11,118 bases of DNA, taken from positions 1 to 11,118 of the forward strand of contig RWJK01001028.1 of NCBI GenBank assembly GCA_004335835.1. The letters are read 5' to 3'. The notes beneath the pieces are model-generated. The model did no database searches. It saw nothing but the letters and a program-made list of their open reading frames with translations, and had not been told where the DNA came from. The position numbers were made by a program, and so were the translations under genes. This DNA comes from Scenedesmus sp. ARA3 (taxonomy: Eukaryota > Chlorophyta > Chlorophyceae > Sphaeropleales > Scenedesmaceae). Within the stretch, counting starts at the first letter, position 1. Every line of letters starts with the position of its first letter. Shown one piece after another: positions 1 through 11,042 of this stretch.

Positions 1-148
1 GTCCACACATTCCGACATCCCCAGGCACGCCTTTCATGCAACAATTTCATTCCTGCCATGCCCGGATGCATGCTGCTTGCAGGGCAAGAACCTGGCGCGC
101 CACGGACGCTTCAAGTCCCCCCTGTTGTCCACGCACACATATAATCTT
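1..148 (+). repeat. acceptor-side echoes of exon a
   Basis: 1-24 looks like the end of one copy (gtccacacattccgacat against gtccacgcactccgatac in the exon). 83-148 is a second copy with an intact TTGCAG acceptor reading GKNLARHGRFKSPLLSTHT before it decays. The intron between the copies is also shared (gcacgc..ttcatgcaac against gcacgctttccacataac), so the unit is exon start plus preceding intron, with 118 nt between acceptors. Confidence 0.8.
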
Positions 149-200
149 GCGCACGCTTTCCACATAACAACCTGATCCCATCATTGCTCGCTGCTTGCAG

Positions 201-338
201 GGCAAGAACTTAGCCCGCCACGGGCGCTTCAAGTCAACCCTTGTGTCCACGCACTCCGATACACCTGCCAACACCTACGTGCACAGCTTGAGCCAGCACC
301 ACAGCCTGCAGGCGCCAGACACACAGCTGGAGACAAAG
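201..338 (+). CDS. TIMELESS: exon a: ARHGRF segment of TIMELESS N-terminal region
   Basis: 46 codons, phase 0 to phase 0, with acceptor GCTTGCAG ending at 200 and donor gtaaga at 339. It begins GKNLARHGRFKS, which resembles the RHSRFGG motif of animal TIMELESS, and ends DTQLETK. It is the only copy with both the complete 5' half and the complete 3' half. The copy at 83 loses the exon sequence by about 148, and the copy at 417 has no acceptor. Confidence 0.8.
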
Positions 339-785
339 GTAAGAACGTGGTTTAGGGGTTAAATACTGCTGGGAATTAAGGCTATAATTTTATTATTGGT
401 GCTCAATATGGGGTTGGCGCACGCCTACGTGCGCAGCCTGAGCCAGCACCACAGCCTGCAGGGGCCAGACACACAGCTTGAGACCAAGGTAAGAACATTA
501 TTGGGTTTGAGGGTTTGGGGTTTGGGCACCGGTGTTTGATTTGGCTTTGGGCTGCTGCTGGCGCACACAGCTTGGGGTAGCACCACAGCCTGCAGGACTG
601 ATGTGCAATTGTTTTTGTAAAGCTTCAATGTTGTTGCTGCTGCGGACATTACTTGCTCATTACTGCCGCCGCCGCCACCGCCGCTGCTGCTGCTATTGAT
701 GCTGCTGCTGCTGGCCAGGTGCGGGCGGCGGCGCCCAAGCGGGCCAGCGCTGCGCTGCTGCTGACTTAAATATTGCTGCTGCTGT

Positions 786-831
<46 letters not shown>

Positions 832-3639
832 GGCCAGGTGCGGGCGGCAGCGCCCAAGCGGGCTAGCGCTGCCCTGCTGCTGGCGCTACGCAGCTACAGC
901 GACGACCTGCTCAAAGGTGGGCGGATGCAGCTGAATGCATTTAGTGTCTATCTTCTTATGATCGAAGTGATAAAAATCGAACAGTTTGCATAACATCAGG
1001 AGGGCAGGCAAGCAGTGCTGCTGGCGCTGCGCTCCTGCAGCGACGACGTCAAAAAGGTGAGTGACGCACTTGCTTGCGATTGTTGCTGGTTATGACTCTG
1101 AAGATATCTATAAAACTGTTACATCACTTTCAGTGGGCCGGCCAGCGCTGCGCAGCTACAGCAACGCCCTGCTCAAAGGTGGGTGTGGGGTTTGTGTCTG
1201 ATGGCGGCTTCGACGTGTGTGTCTGCGCCTGACTTTCCAAAGATGAGCCGTCACACCAAATGAAATGTATGTGCGCCGCTGCTATGATGAATCTACTGTT
1301 ATGCAGGCGCTTACATTGTGCTGATGTGCCACCTGAGGCTGGGCTCAGCAGGCGGCATCTGCGTAGGCAGCAAGCCTGGGGGCTGGCGATGTCCTGAACA
1401 AACCTAAACCTGAATGCTCACTTTACGTGTCTGCCGCCGCTGCATTGTGTTTCAGCATGTTGTGAAGCGCTTTTCATGCACCGATCAATAGCTGATAGAA
1501 CATGTGGCATTGCGGTTTTTTCAATGCAGGTGCTTACAACGTGCTGATGGGCCACCTGCGCCTGGGCATGGCGGGAGGTGTTGGTGTGGGCAGCCTGGAG
1601 GCTGGCGATTACGCCAAGTGGTTCAACCTGGCAGCCTGGTTCACCGCATATGTGCGCCAGCAGCAGGTGAATCCACGCTCCCGGTGTTTTTTGTAAGCGC
1701 TGCTTTTAATAGCCAGCCTCGTCTCGAGTGTGTGACCGTGCTGCAGTAGCCGCTGTGTCATGTTATTGCGGGGTTGTTGCGTGTGGTGGTTGTATGTGGG
1801 CAGCCTAGAAGCAAGGGATCACGCCAAATGGTTCAACCTGGCAGCCTGGTTCACGACGTACGTGCGGCAGCAGCAGGTGCGGGGTCGGGCTGTCAGCAGT
1901 GGTATACTATTCCTGTGAGCAGCACTGCATGGTATTGCTGTGTATGTTGCCAGCGGCTTGAGCCTGCACCTGCAGATGAGGTACTGAGCAATGGAGTCCA
2001 AAATGGCGTTGCCTGCTTTCTCGGTACTGCTGCCGCTACGCTGCGCATGTTTGCAGGAGAAGCTCTATGAAGCCAAGAAGCAGCAGAAGGCAGCTGGCGC
2101 CAGTGCTGATGGCGCCACAACAGCAGAGCCAGCAGCAGCAGAGGAAGCCTCCTCGCAGCAGCAGCAGCAGCAGCAGCAGGCGTCGCCGTTTGGCTGCATC
2201 AGTGCCAGCATGGGCTGGGAGACATTCTACCTCACGCAGACCACATTTCTGGCGCAGGTGGGTTCAATCTCTTCAATCCACCTGTCTCTTTGTTGCCGCT
2301 GTTGTTTCCCCTGCTTCATACTGCTGTTCGACTGCGTCCTTTCCTTTGCTGTACTGTGTCATTCCTTCCACTGGTGGGTTCTTTCACATTGCTGATGTGC
2401 TGGTGAAGTCTGCTGTGGATCGCATGTGTTGTGCTGCATCAGTGCCAGCATGGGATGGGAGACCTTCCACCTCACGCAGACCACCTTCCTGGCGCAGGTG
2501 GGTTAGATTACCCGGCTTTTTTTAGTTCTGCTGCTGATCATGTGTTTGGGCTGCATCAGTGCCAGCGTGGGCTGGGAGACCTTCCACCTGACCCAAACAA
2601 CCTTCCTGGCGCAGGTGGGTCTGCAGCTTTGTTGTGGTTTCTGTTGCGGCTGCGACCTGATGTGACGCTGTAGGTTGAGGCTCCAGCCTTGTCAGAGGGC
2701 AAGGACTGGCCGCTGCTGCACGTCAGCTGTCAAGCCATAACATGCAGGCCTCACCGCACGCCTGCTACTGCTGTTTTTTTTGCTGCTGCAGGTTGATGTG
2801 GCGGCGCGCTCGGAGGGCAAGGACTGGCCGCTGCTGCACATCAGGTGTTGATCCACGCTGTGAAGCTGACGCAGATCTGCTGCTTTCATATCCTTTCCAT
2901 CACAGGTTGACGTGCCGGCGCGATCGGAGGGCAAGCACTGGCCGCTGCTGCACGCGTCCACGCGTGCATCATACCTCTGATTCAGCCCGAAATGGTACCT
3001 TCGCTGTTCTCTTATTGACTGCAGGTTGATATGCCGGCACGCTTTGTGGGCAAGGACTGGCCGCTGTTGCAATTTAGCCATCGAGCCATACTATGCGGGT
3101 GTAACTATACACATGCGGCTTTGATTGCCTGTTGTTGCTGCAGGTTGATGTTCCGGCGCGCTCGGAGGGCAAAGACTGGCCGCTGCTGCACGCATCCACA
3201 CGCCTGCTGCGGGAGGCCCTTGGAGTGCTGGAGCTGGCAGCCAAGACAGGCAGCGACAGCGACAAAACAGCTGCAGAGCGCCTGGCGCGCAGGTGTGTTT
3301 GAACAGGTTGTCTGTCATCGAATGCTATGCGCTTGCTGCGCTTGGTGCGCTGCACAAGCTTGCATCCAGTGATCATGCCTATGTTGTGAAGTTTGTAGGC
3401 TGTGTGGTTGTCGTTCGGGGTGCTGCTGCACGCGTCCACACGGCTGCTGCGGGAAGCTAGGGGTGCTGGAGCTGGCGGCCAAAACAGGCAGTGATAATGA
3501 CAAGACAGCAGCAGAGCGTCTGGCACGCAGGTGACTAGGGGTAATTCTGCCATTTCACTGTGTTTGCTGTTGCGCATTTCCGCATGTCGGTGATGTTGTG
3601 CAGTAGTGTTGGTGCGGCAGGTGTTTGGGTTCACGTTGA

Positions 3640-3687
<48 letters not shown>

Positions 3688-6595
3688 TTTCTGCTCCTTG
3701 TTTTGCAGGTTGCTGCATGATGGCACCAGGCAGGGTCTGCTGGCCAGCTTTGCAGGGCGCATCAAGGCATTCTCAGCACGGCACGAGCCGCGCTCAGCAG
3801 CCGGTGTGCTGGCAGAAGCGGTGCACTCCACGCTGCGCCTGTATGACAGGTAGGCCAATTCCTCTATTGCTGTGACTGATACTGCGGCATTCTCTGTGTT
3901 GCAGCAATGAGAGCGTCAAGGGCGGCTTCAAAGCGTGACTGGACCAGTTGGTTTTGTTAGTATACTGGTAGCAAAAATGGCAGCTGCAGGCCTTCTTTGC
4001 ACGCCACTCACGCTCAGCACCTGGCGTGCTGGCAGAAGCCGTGCACTCCATAGGCCGCTGGCGCGTGACGATGGGAAGTTGATAGCGAAGACATCACACC
4101 CAACAGCTCCTTTGTTGTTAATGCGGACTTCAGAGGCTGCTGGCGCGTGACAATGGGCAGTGAAGACACCACATCACATTGAACCTCTTTTGTTGTTGCT
4201 GTGAATTTCACAGGCTGCTGGCGCGTGACGATGGCAAGTTTATAGTGAAAATGAAGAAGCGCAGGGGAGGCTTGATAACCTAGGTTTCACTTCTAACACA
4301 TCCTCTGCTGCAACTGTGAATTTCACAGGCTGCTGGCGCGTGACGACGGCAAGTTCATAGTGAAGAAGAAGAAGCGCAGGGGAGGCGGCGGCAGGAGGAA
4401 GGCCGCAGCCCCTGCTGCTGATGACGAGGAGGAAGAAGAAGAGGGGAACAAGCAGGACGGGGCGGACAAGCAGCAGCAGCAGCAGGAGGAGGGTGAGCAG
4501 CAGGGTGAGCAGCAGGACCAGGAGGGTCCAGCAGAGGCCGCTGCTGCAAAAGCAGCAACAAATGCAACAGCAGATGCAGATGCAACAGCAGAAGCAGCGC
4601 CTGCAGCAGAAGCAGCGCCTGCAGCAGCAGCGGCAGCAGCAGCAGCAGCAGAGGGCGAGGGCGGTGACAGAAGCGATGCTGCGGCAGCAGCTGCAGAAGC
4701 AGCAGGTGACGCTGAAGCACCTGCAGCACCTGCTGCTGCTGCTGCTGCTAGGGCAGCTTCTCCTGCTGCTGGCCTTGGTGATGAGGTGGACCCCCAGCAG
4801 CAGCAGCAGCAGCAGCACAATGTGGCAGATGACAGCGACAGCCAAGGCCAGGGCAGCCTGGCAGCAGGCGCTGCTACTGCTGCTGGCACTGCTGCTGCTG
4901 CTGCTGCTGCCAAGGCCCGGAGGCCTATGCTGGAGGAGCTTGAGTCGGAGCAAGGCAGCGGCTCAGGCAGCGATGAGGAGGAGGTGGGTTGGCCCCAAGC
5001 CTGTTTTTTTAACGTTTTTGGCTCGATGAGCGCTGTTTGGTGAGGGTTTCACCAGCGTAGCTGCTGCAGCAGCCAACCTCGTGTCACAAACAATGCAGGG
5101 TGGTTGCGGGGCTTAATTGTGTGTATGTACATGACTGCGGCGGCATACTGAGTGCTTTTTGGCGCTTCCAGCTGTGGCTGCAGTCTAGTGACTGTGTTGG
5201 AGGAGCTTGAAGACGAGGAAGGCAGCGGCTCTGGCAGCGATGAGGAGCAGGTGAGCTGACGATATGTAACAATGTGCTTCGTGAGTGTGGTTATGTCCGC
5301 ATGCTGTGACTGATCGACATATGATGGCGAGGACCTGGCGAGGACCAGGCGTTCGAAGTGCCTGCCGTGGTGCACTTCTACCAACCATCATCCTCAAATG
5401 GCGTGTTACTTTGCATGCGCAGGACGAAGACACCAAGGAGGTGGCCCTGGACCTTTGGGAACTGTTCAAGCATGATGTTGCAGTGCATGCCGTTGTGCAC
5501 TTCTACGGCTGGCTGCTGCTGATACGCCAGGTTGCTGCTATGCTTTCATGCGCAGGATGACGACACCAAAGAAGTGGCGCTAGACTTGCGGGAACTGCTG
5601 CGGAGGGAGTTCGCAGTGCCCGCCGTGGTGCACTTCTACAGCTGGCTGCTGGCAGGCTACAGCAGGGGCAACAGCGCGGCACTGAACCACACGGTGGTGT
5701 CGTTTCTGTGGCGGCTGGTGCTGCCGGAGCATGTCAACCTGGAGCCAGTGCTGTACCAGGTGAGAATTTGCAGTTGTATTGTTACATTTAAAGCTTGATG
5801 TAATTTTTTTGCCGCAGCTGTCGGTGCTGAGCCAGTTCCACGCGCTGTTGTTTGATGCATCGCTGCACGAACCAGCAGAGCACTGCTCATGCCTCACCCT
5901 GGCCACCATGTTCTGTCCAACTATGTATGTGATCTGAGCGCTTGGGAACCGTGTGGCTGCAGACAAAGGAGGACTCCTGAGGGTATTGTTTGCACAGCGC
6001 CTTCAAGTCCTGCTGACCTTGTGCCACGCTGCTTCCCTTTCCGTTTCTACTCTTGCGTAGCTGTCAGTGCTGCGTCAGTTCCACACGCTGCTGTCAGACG
6101 CCCTCGCTGCGCATGTCAGCAGAGCACCGCCCCGTGCTTCAACTCGCCACCATTCACATTTCACTTTTTCATTCTGATGTTTTGCAAGGCCAGCCAAACA
6201 AATCCTGTTGACTTTGTGCATTGCCGCCCCTTATTCACATTGTCTTGCTGCAGCTGTTGGTGCTGCGGCAGTTCTATGTGCTGTTGTCAGACGCCTCACT
6301 GCGCGGCATATGATGTGCTTCTTCTCCTTTGCCAGCCACCCATCTCCCTCCTGAACTCATGCCCGGCTGCTGTCTTGTTCACACCCTTGTATTTGCAGCT
6401 GTCGGTGCTGCGCCAGTTCCACGCGCTGCTGTCGGATGCCTCGCTGCGCAAGTCAGCAGAGCACCGCCCCGTGCTTCAGCTTGCCACGCGTGTGGTGCGC
6501 GGCCTCTTTGCAAAGATCGCCCCACCGCCTCTTGAAACAGCAGCAACAGCAGGGGATGCGGCAGCAGCAGGGGATGCAGCAGCAGGGGATGCGGC

Positions 6596-6635
<40 letters not shown>

Positions 6636-9600
6636 GATTTGGAGCGGGAGCAGCGGCGGCGTGTGGGCGTGGCTGGCATGGTGTGTGTTGACGTGCTGTT
6701 CTGGCAGCTTCCAAGGGACTGCGAGTACATCAGAGACGAGTACCACCTGCAGGAGGGCGGCACGTGAGTTTGGCTGTGTGTGCATTTAGCTCTTTGTGTT
6801 GCTGTTTCACAGTTGTGGGCAGATGTGCCATGTTCTGGCAGCTGCCGCGAGACTGCGAGTACATACAGGACGAGTACCACCTGCAGGAGGGCGGCACGTG
6901 AGTGGCTGGTTTTCCCTGATAGTACAGCTGTTTTGTGGCTTTTGCCATGCTCCAGTCTTTGCAATCCAAGTGATTTATGTGGCTGACGTATTTTGTACTG
7001 AATGTGTGCGTGTGTGGCTAGCATGGTGTGCCGACCTGCTGTTCTGGCAGCTTCCAAGAGACTGCGAGTACATCAGAGACGAGTATCACCTGCAGGAGGG
7101 CGGCAAGTGAGTGAAGAAAGCCTGTTCATTATAGTCGTGCTATCACAAATACCGGCGCGTATGAGCGCAGGTCTGCTGCTTTATGAATCTAGGAAGCAAT
7201 TTTGTGTGGGCGTGGCTGGCATGGTGTGTGTTGACGTGCTGTTCTGGCAGCTTCCGAGGGACTGCGAGTACATCCGGGATGAGTACCACCTGCAGGAGGG
7301 CGGCGCGTGAGTGGTTGTGGATGGGGCTTTGGGTGTCTGGTTTGTGTCTGTCGTGCATTTGTGTTGCGGCTGTGTTGTGCACTAGTCGATGTGGTTTGTA
7401 AGAGCAACAGTGTGCTCTACGGAAGTCATGCATTGAATTTTGCCGGCATGGTGTGTGTGGACCTGCTGTTTTGGCAGCTTCTAAGAGACTGCGAGTACAC
7501 ATCAGAGACGAGTACCACCTGCAGGAGGGCGGCACGTGAGTTGAGCTTGGCCGTTCCCTTTCTTGTCATGCGCGAAATGAGTAATGTTGCTGATGTGGTT
7601 CGAAGTGTAGCGCACCTCAGGAGCAGGTGAAGCATTTGCACGTGCTTCATCAACACCAGCGATATTGTCAAATATGCCTTCAAGTGCTGTAGGCCAAGCA
7701 TGTGCGCTGATGCTTCGGAACACGTGTTGAGCTTAGCTACCTGCTGGATTTGATGTCCTTTCTTCACTTTTGTGTGTTACCACTGCGCCCTGCAGGCATG
7801 CCGCTGGAGGCCGCAAGGGCGCTGGCGGCATGTGAGTAGCTGCTGCTGCTGCTGGCGTGCTGCTGAGCTGAGCGTTGCAGCTGCGCATGCATGATGCATT
7901 GCAGTTATGTGGTGGCTCTCTTCTACCATCCGCTTTTTGATCAACATATGGGTTCACCAGCAGCACTGCGCCATATCCACGACTTCAACCCAGCTGCCAG
8001 CTGTCCTTGGAGCATCGTGCACCATCTTCAATGCATTGACACCCACTATCAAGCATGCGCTGCGCTCACCGTTTCAGTTTCCTGCACCATGGCGCGACCG
8101 CTGAGCGCCGCAACACCTGTCTCTGTGATGCACTGAACCCTTGGTTGCACTCCTTTGTAACATGCAGGCCTAAACCCCGCACCATGGCGCGGCTGCTGAA
8201 CCCCGCCCAGGAGCAGCGGCTGGTGACCTTCTTCGAGCAGCTGTGCGCTGACAGGGCCAACATGGCGGGGCTGATGCAGCAGATGGGCGGCAGGTGCGGC
8301 CGTTGATTATTTTATGTTGTACTAGATTATGTGATTTCAACGTAGAAAATATGTGTTTGATTGTATTATGTATGACATTCTGTGTTCGAGCAGCTGTGCG
8401 CTGACAGGGCCAACATGGCGCGGCTGATGGCGCAGATGGGCGGCAGGTGCGGCCGATTGTTATAATAGCATGTTATACTGATGTTGTACTGGATAATGTG
8501 ACGTTGAATGCTATCAATATGTATCAGATTCTAATTATGTATGCCAGCACTTGATTCATGCAGGCTTGGCCCACGCCAGCTGGCATCAGAAATGAAGCGC
8601 CTCGGGCTCAAGTTTGGCCACCTGCCACCCAGCCTCCTGCGCCAGCTGCACCACCCTGCTTCATAACATATGCGGCTCTGCTGCTGCTCTGTTGCAACAC
8701 CTGATGCACGCAGGCTGGGCCCCCGCCAGCTGGCATCATAAATGAAGCACCTGGGACTGAAGTTTGGCCGCCTGCCTCCCAGCCTGCCCGTTGTGTCTTC
8801 CTTGCGTATCACTGACAATCCAGCATTTGCTGTTTGCTTTGCTACAAACCACTGCTTGCTGCAATGCAGGCTGGGCCCCCGCCAGCTGGCGTCAGAAATG
8901 AAGCGCCTGGGGCTCAAATTTGGCAAGCTGCCTCCCACAGCCTGCTGCAGCAGCTCTCTTCTCAACTCTTCCTGATCTGCTGCCATACTTGATTCATGCA
9001 GGCTGGGCCCTTGCCAGCTGAGCAAGCGAGATGAAGCGCCTGGGGCTGAACTTTGGCAAGCCGCCCAGCCTGCCGCTGACACACGTCTGCCCAAAACACA
9101 TGCTGTGCTGCTTCATTGTGTTGTGTGCAGGTTGGGACCACGCCAGCTGGCCAGTGAGATGAAGCGCCTTGGCCTGAAGTTTGGCCGCCTGCCCCCCAGC
9201 CTGATGCGCCAGCTGCACCAGCTGTGGCAGGAGAACCGGGACAGCGGCATCGCCACAGCAGCAGCAGTCATTGCTCAAGATCTGCCCGGCGGCTGGAACG
9301 AGAAGCAGGTGCGTGTTTTGAACGCTATGTTTGACTTTGGTTAGCATATCTAGGGGTGTGTAAATGCTTGTCTTTGGTGCAAAGGGTTGGAGCCGGGAGG
9401 AGGGAGCGCCGCCCTCATCTTTTCTACATCGTAATGAATCTAACCTGCTGCCACTGCAGGTGCGGCGACTACTGCGTTCCGAGGGCCTATCCAGCAGCAA
9501 CTGTTGCAAGCAGCTGTACTACTGCAGTCTGTTGTTCCATCAGCAACATTTCATGCAGCTGCTGCTGCAGGTGCGGCAGCTGCTGCGGCCTGCGGGTCTC

Positions 9601-10996
9601 ACAGGCAACGGTCAACAGCTTCACTCTTTTGTTTTAGTGGCTTAATACTTCAAACCTTGTGCCTCTGCAGGTGCGGCGGCTGCTGCGCGCTGAAGGCCTG
9701 ACCGGGAACGGCGGCGGCAGCAAGCGGCGGCAGCAGCGCCCCGGCAGCTCTTCAGATCAGCTTCGATACTTTTGTGTCTGCTGCTCCTGCAGGTGCGGCG
9801 GCTGCTGCGGGCCGAGGGCCTCACAGGCAACGGCGGCGGCGGCAAGCGGCGGCAGCAGCGCCCCGGCGGCTCGTCGGATGATGACGACGATGCCGATGGT
9901 TGGGACAGCACGGCCGAGGGTGGTGACGTGCTGCTTGGCGTGGAGAAGCAGCAGATGGAGCGGCTGTACGCGCAGCACCTGGCAGATGAGGACTACCTGG
10001 CAAAGGTGGGCAATCAAAGAGTGTTATGGTGCGGGAATTCTAATATGGCTCCCTCAGATTGGTTGGTGGTGCTGATGCAGCCGGCTTCTCCTCATATGGC
10101 GATGACAACGATGGTTGTGACAGCAGGGCTGAGCGGGGTGATGTGTTTTTGTGGGCATGGATCGTGTTGTATAATGCTACGGCTGCAGCAGCGGCCGCTG
10201 CTCCTCCGATGATATGCTTGTTTGTTTTGCAGATTGCTGCAGAACTAGGCCCGCAGCACGCAGGCGCATCTGCTGCCAATCCAACCATTGGTGCCCTTGC
10301 TTTTTTTGTTGCAGATCGCTGACGAGCTGAGCGCTGAGCATCCCAACGCGTCAGCCGCAGACGTGCTGGCCACGCTGCGCTTCCACGACATTGTTAAGAA
10401 GCCTACAAAGCAGCAGCAGCAGGCGCGGGGCGCAAGGAGGGGCGGCAACGCAGACACAAGGTAGGTGACACGGGTTGGATGGATGGGGTTCTTCCATGTT
10501 CAATGGTGCACTTACAGCAGCAGCAGCAGCAGCAGCAAGCCCGCGCCGCCAGGCGTGGCGGCAACGCAGACACAAGGTAGGCGACGCTGGTTGAATGGAT
10601 GGCGTTCCGCCCTGTATATGTATGGTGCATTACAGCAGCAGCAGCAACAGCAGCAGCTGGTGCCAGGCGGGGCAGAAATGCAGACAAATGTGGGTCCAAG
10701 CATCTAGCAGCTGGCAGCAGGCTTTTGCATCAGTTGCGGACGTGCTGGCCACGCTGCGCTTCCATGGCATCGTGGAGAAGCCTAAAAAGCAGCAGCAGGC
10801 ACGTGGCGCCAGGCGGCCCGGCAACGCAGACACAAGGTGGGTTCAGGCATCCAGCAGACTAGCAACAGCCTGGCAGCGGTCGCTGGGGTGCTGATGAGCC
10901 GAAACAGAGTGGCAGGCAGCAAACAGCATCATCAGTCGCAGCGCCGCAGCAGGCGCCAAGCGGCAAATGCAAGGTGTTTGTTGCGCAACCACTCGA

Positions 10997-11042
<46 letters not shown>

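Noticed and set aside
3074..3718. Reverse-strand open frame of 214 codons with an alanine run
   Set aside because: It is antisense to exon e, its echoes and the CTG tract. Repeated peptides in it come from the echoes.
3905..3940. Possible short exon after a TTGCAG acceptor
   Set aside because: It reads SNESVKGGFKA and then TGA, and resembles neither the next exon nor a family motif. The next exon at 4329 keeps frame and matches the family.
4240..4953. Long reverse-strand open frame rich in Leu, Cys and Ser
   Set aside because: It is antisense to the low-complexity exon g. The CAG/GCA repeats read as Leu/Cys/Ala on the other strand. No conserved motif is visible.
5889..6767. Plus-strand open frame of 292 codons taken as one unspliced gene
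   Set aside because: Its 3' part is exon i in the correct frame, but the 5' part runs through intron and damaged echoes. The acceptor at 6398 and the family motifs show that the real exon begins at 6399.
8564..9308. CRISPR-like or satellite array because of regular repeats with spacers
   Set aside because: The repeats are translatable pieces of the neighbouring exon with splice acceptors, vary in sequence, and the spacing is variable. No leader or cas gene is present.
719..10836. Echoes as full mutually exclusive exons like insect Dscam
   Set aside because: Dscam-type copies are complete exons with both splice sites. Here nearly all copies lack one end, and many have frameshifts or stops. 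Only 5423-5530 and 10721-10836 remain candidates.
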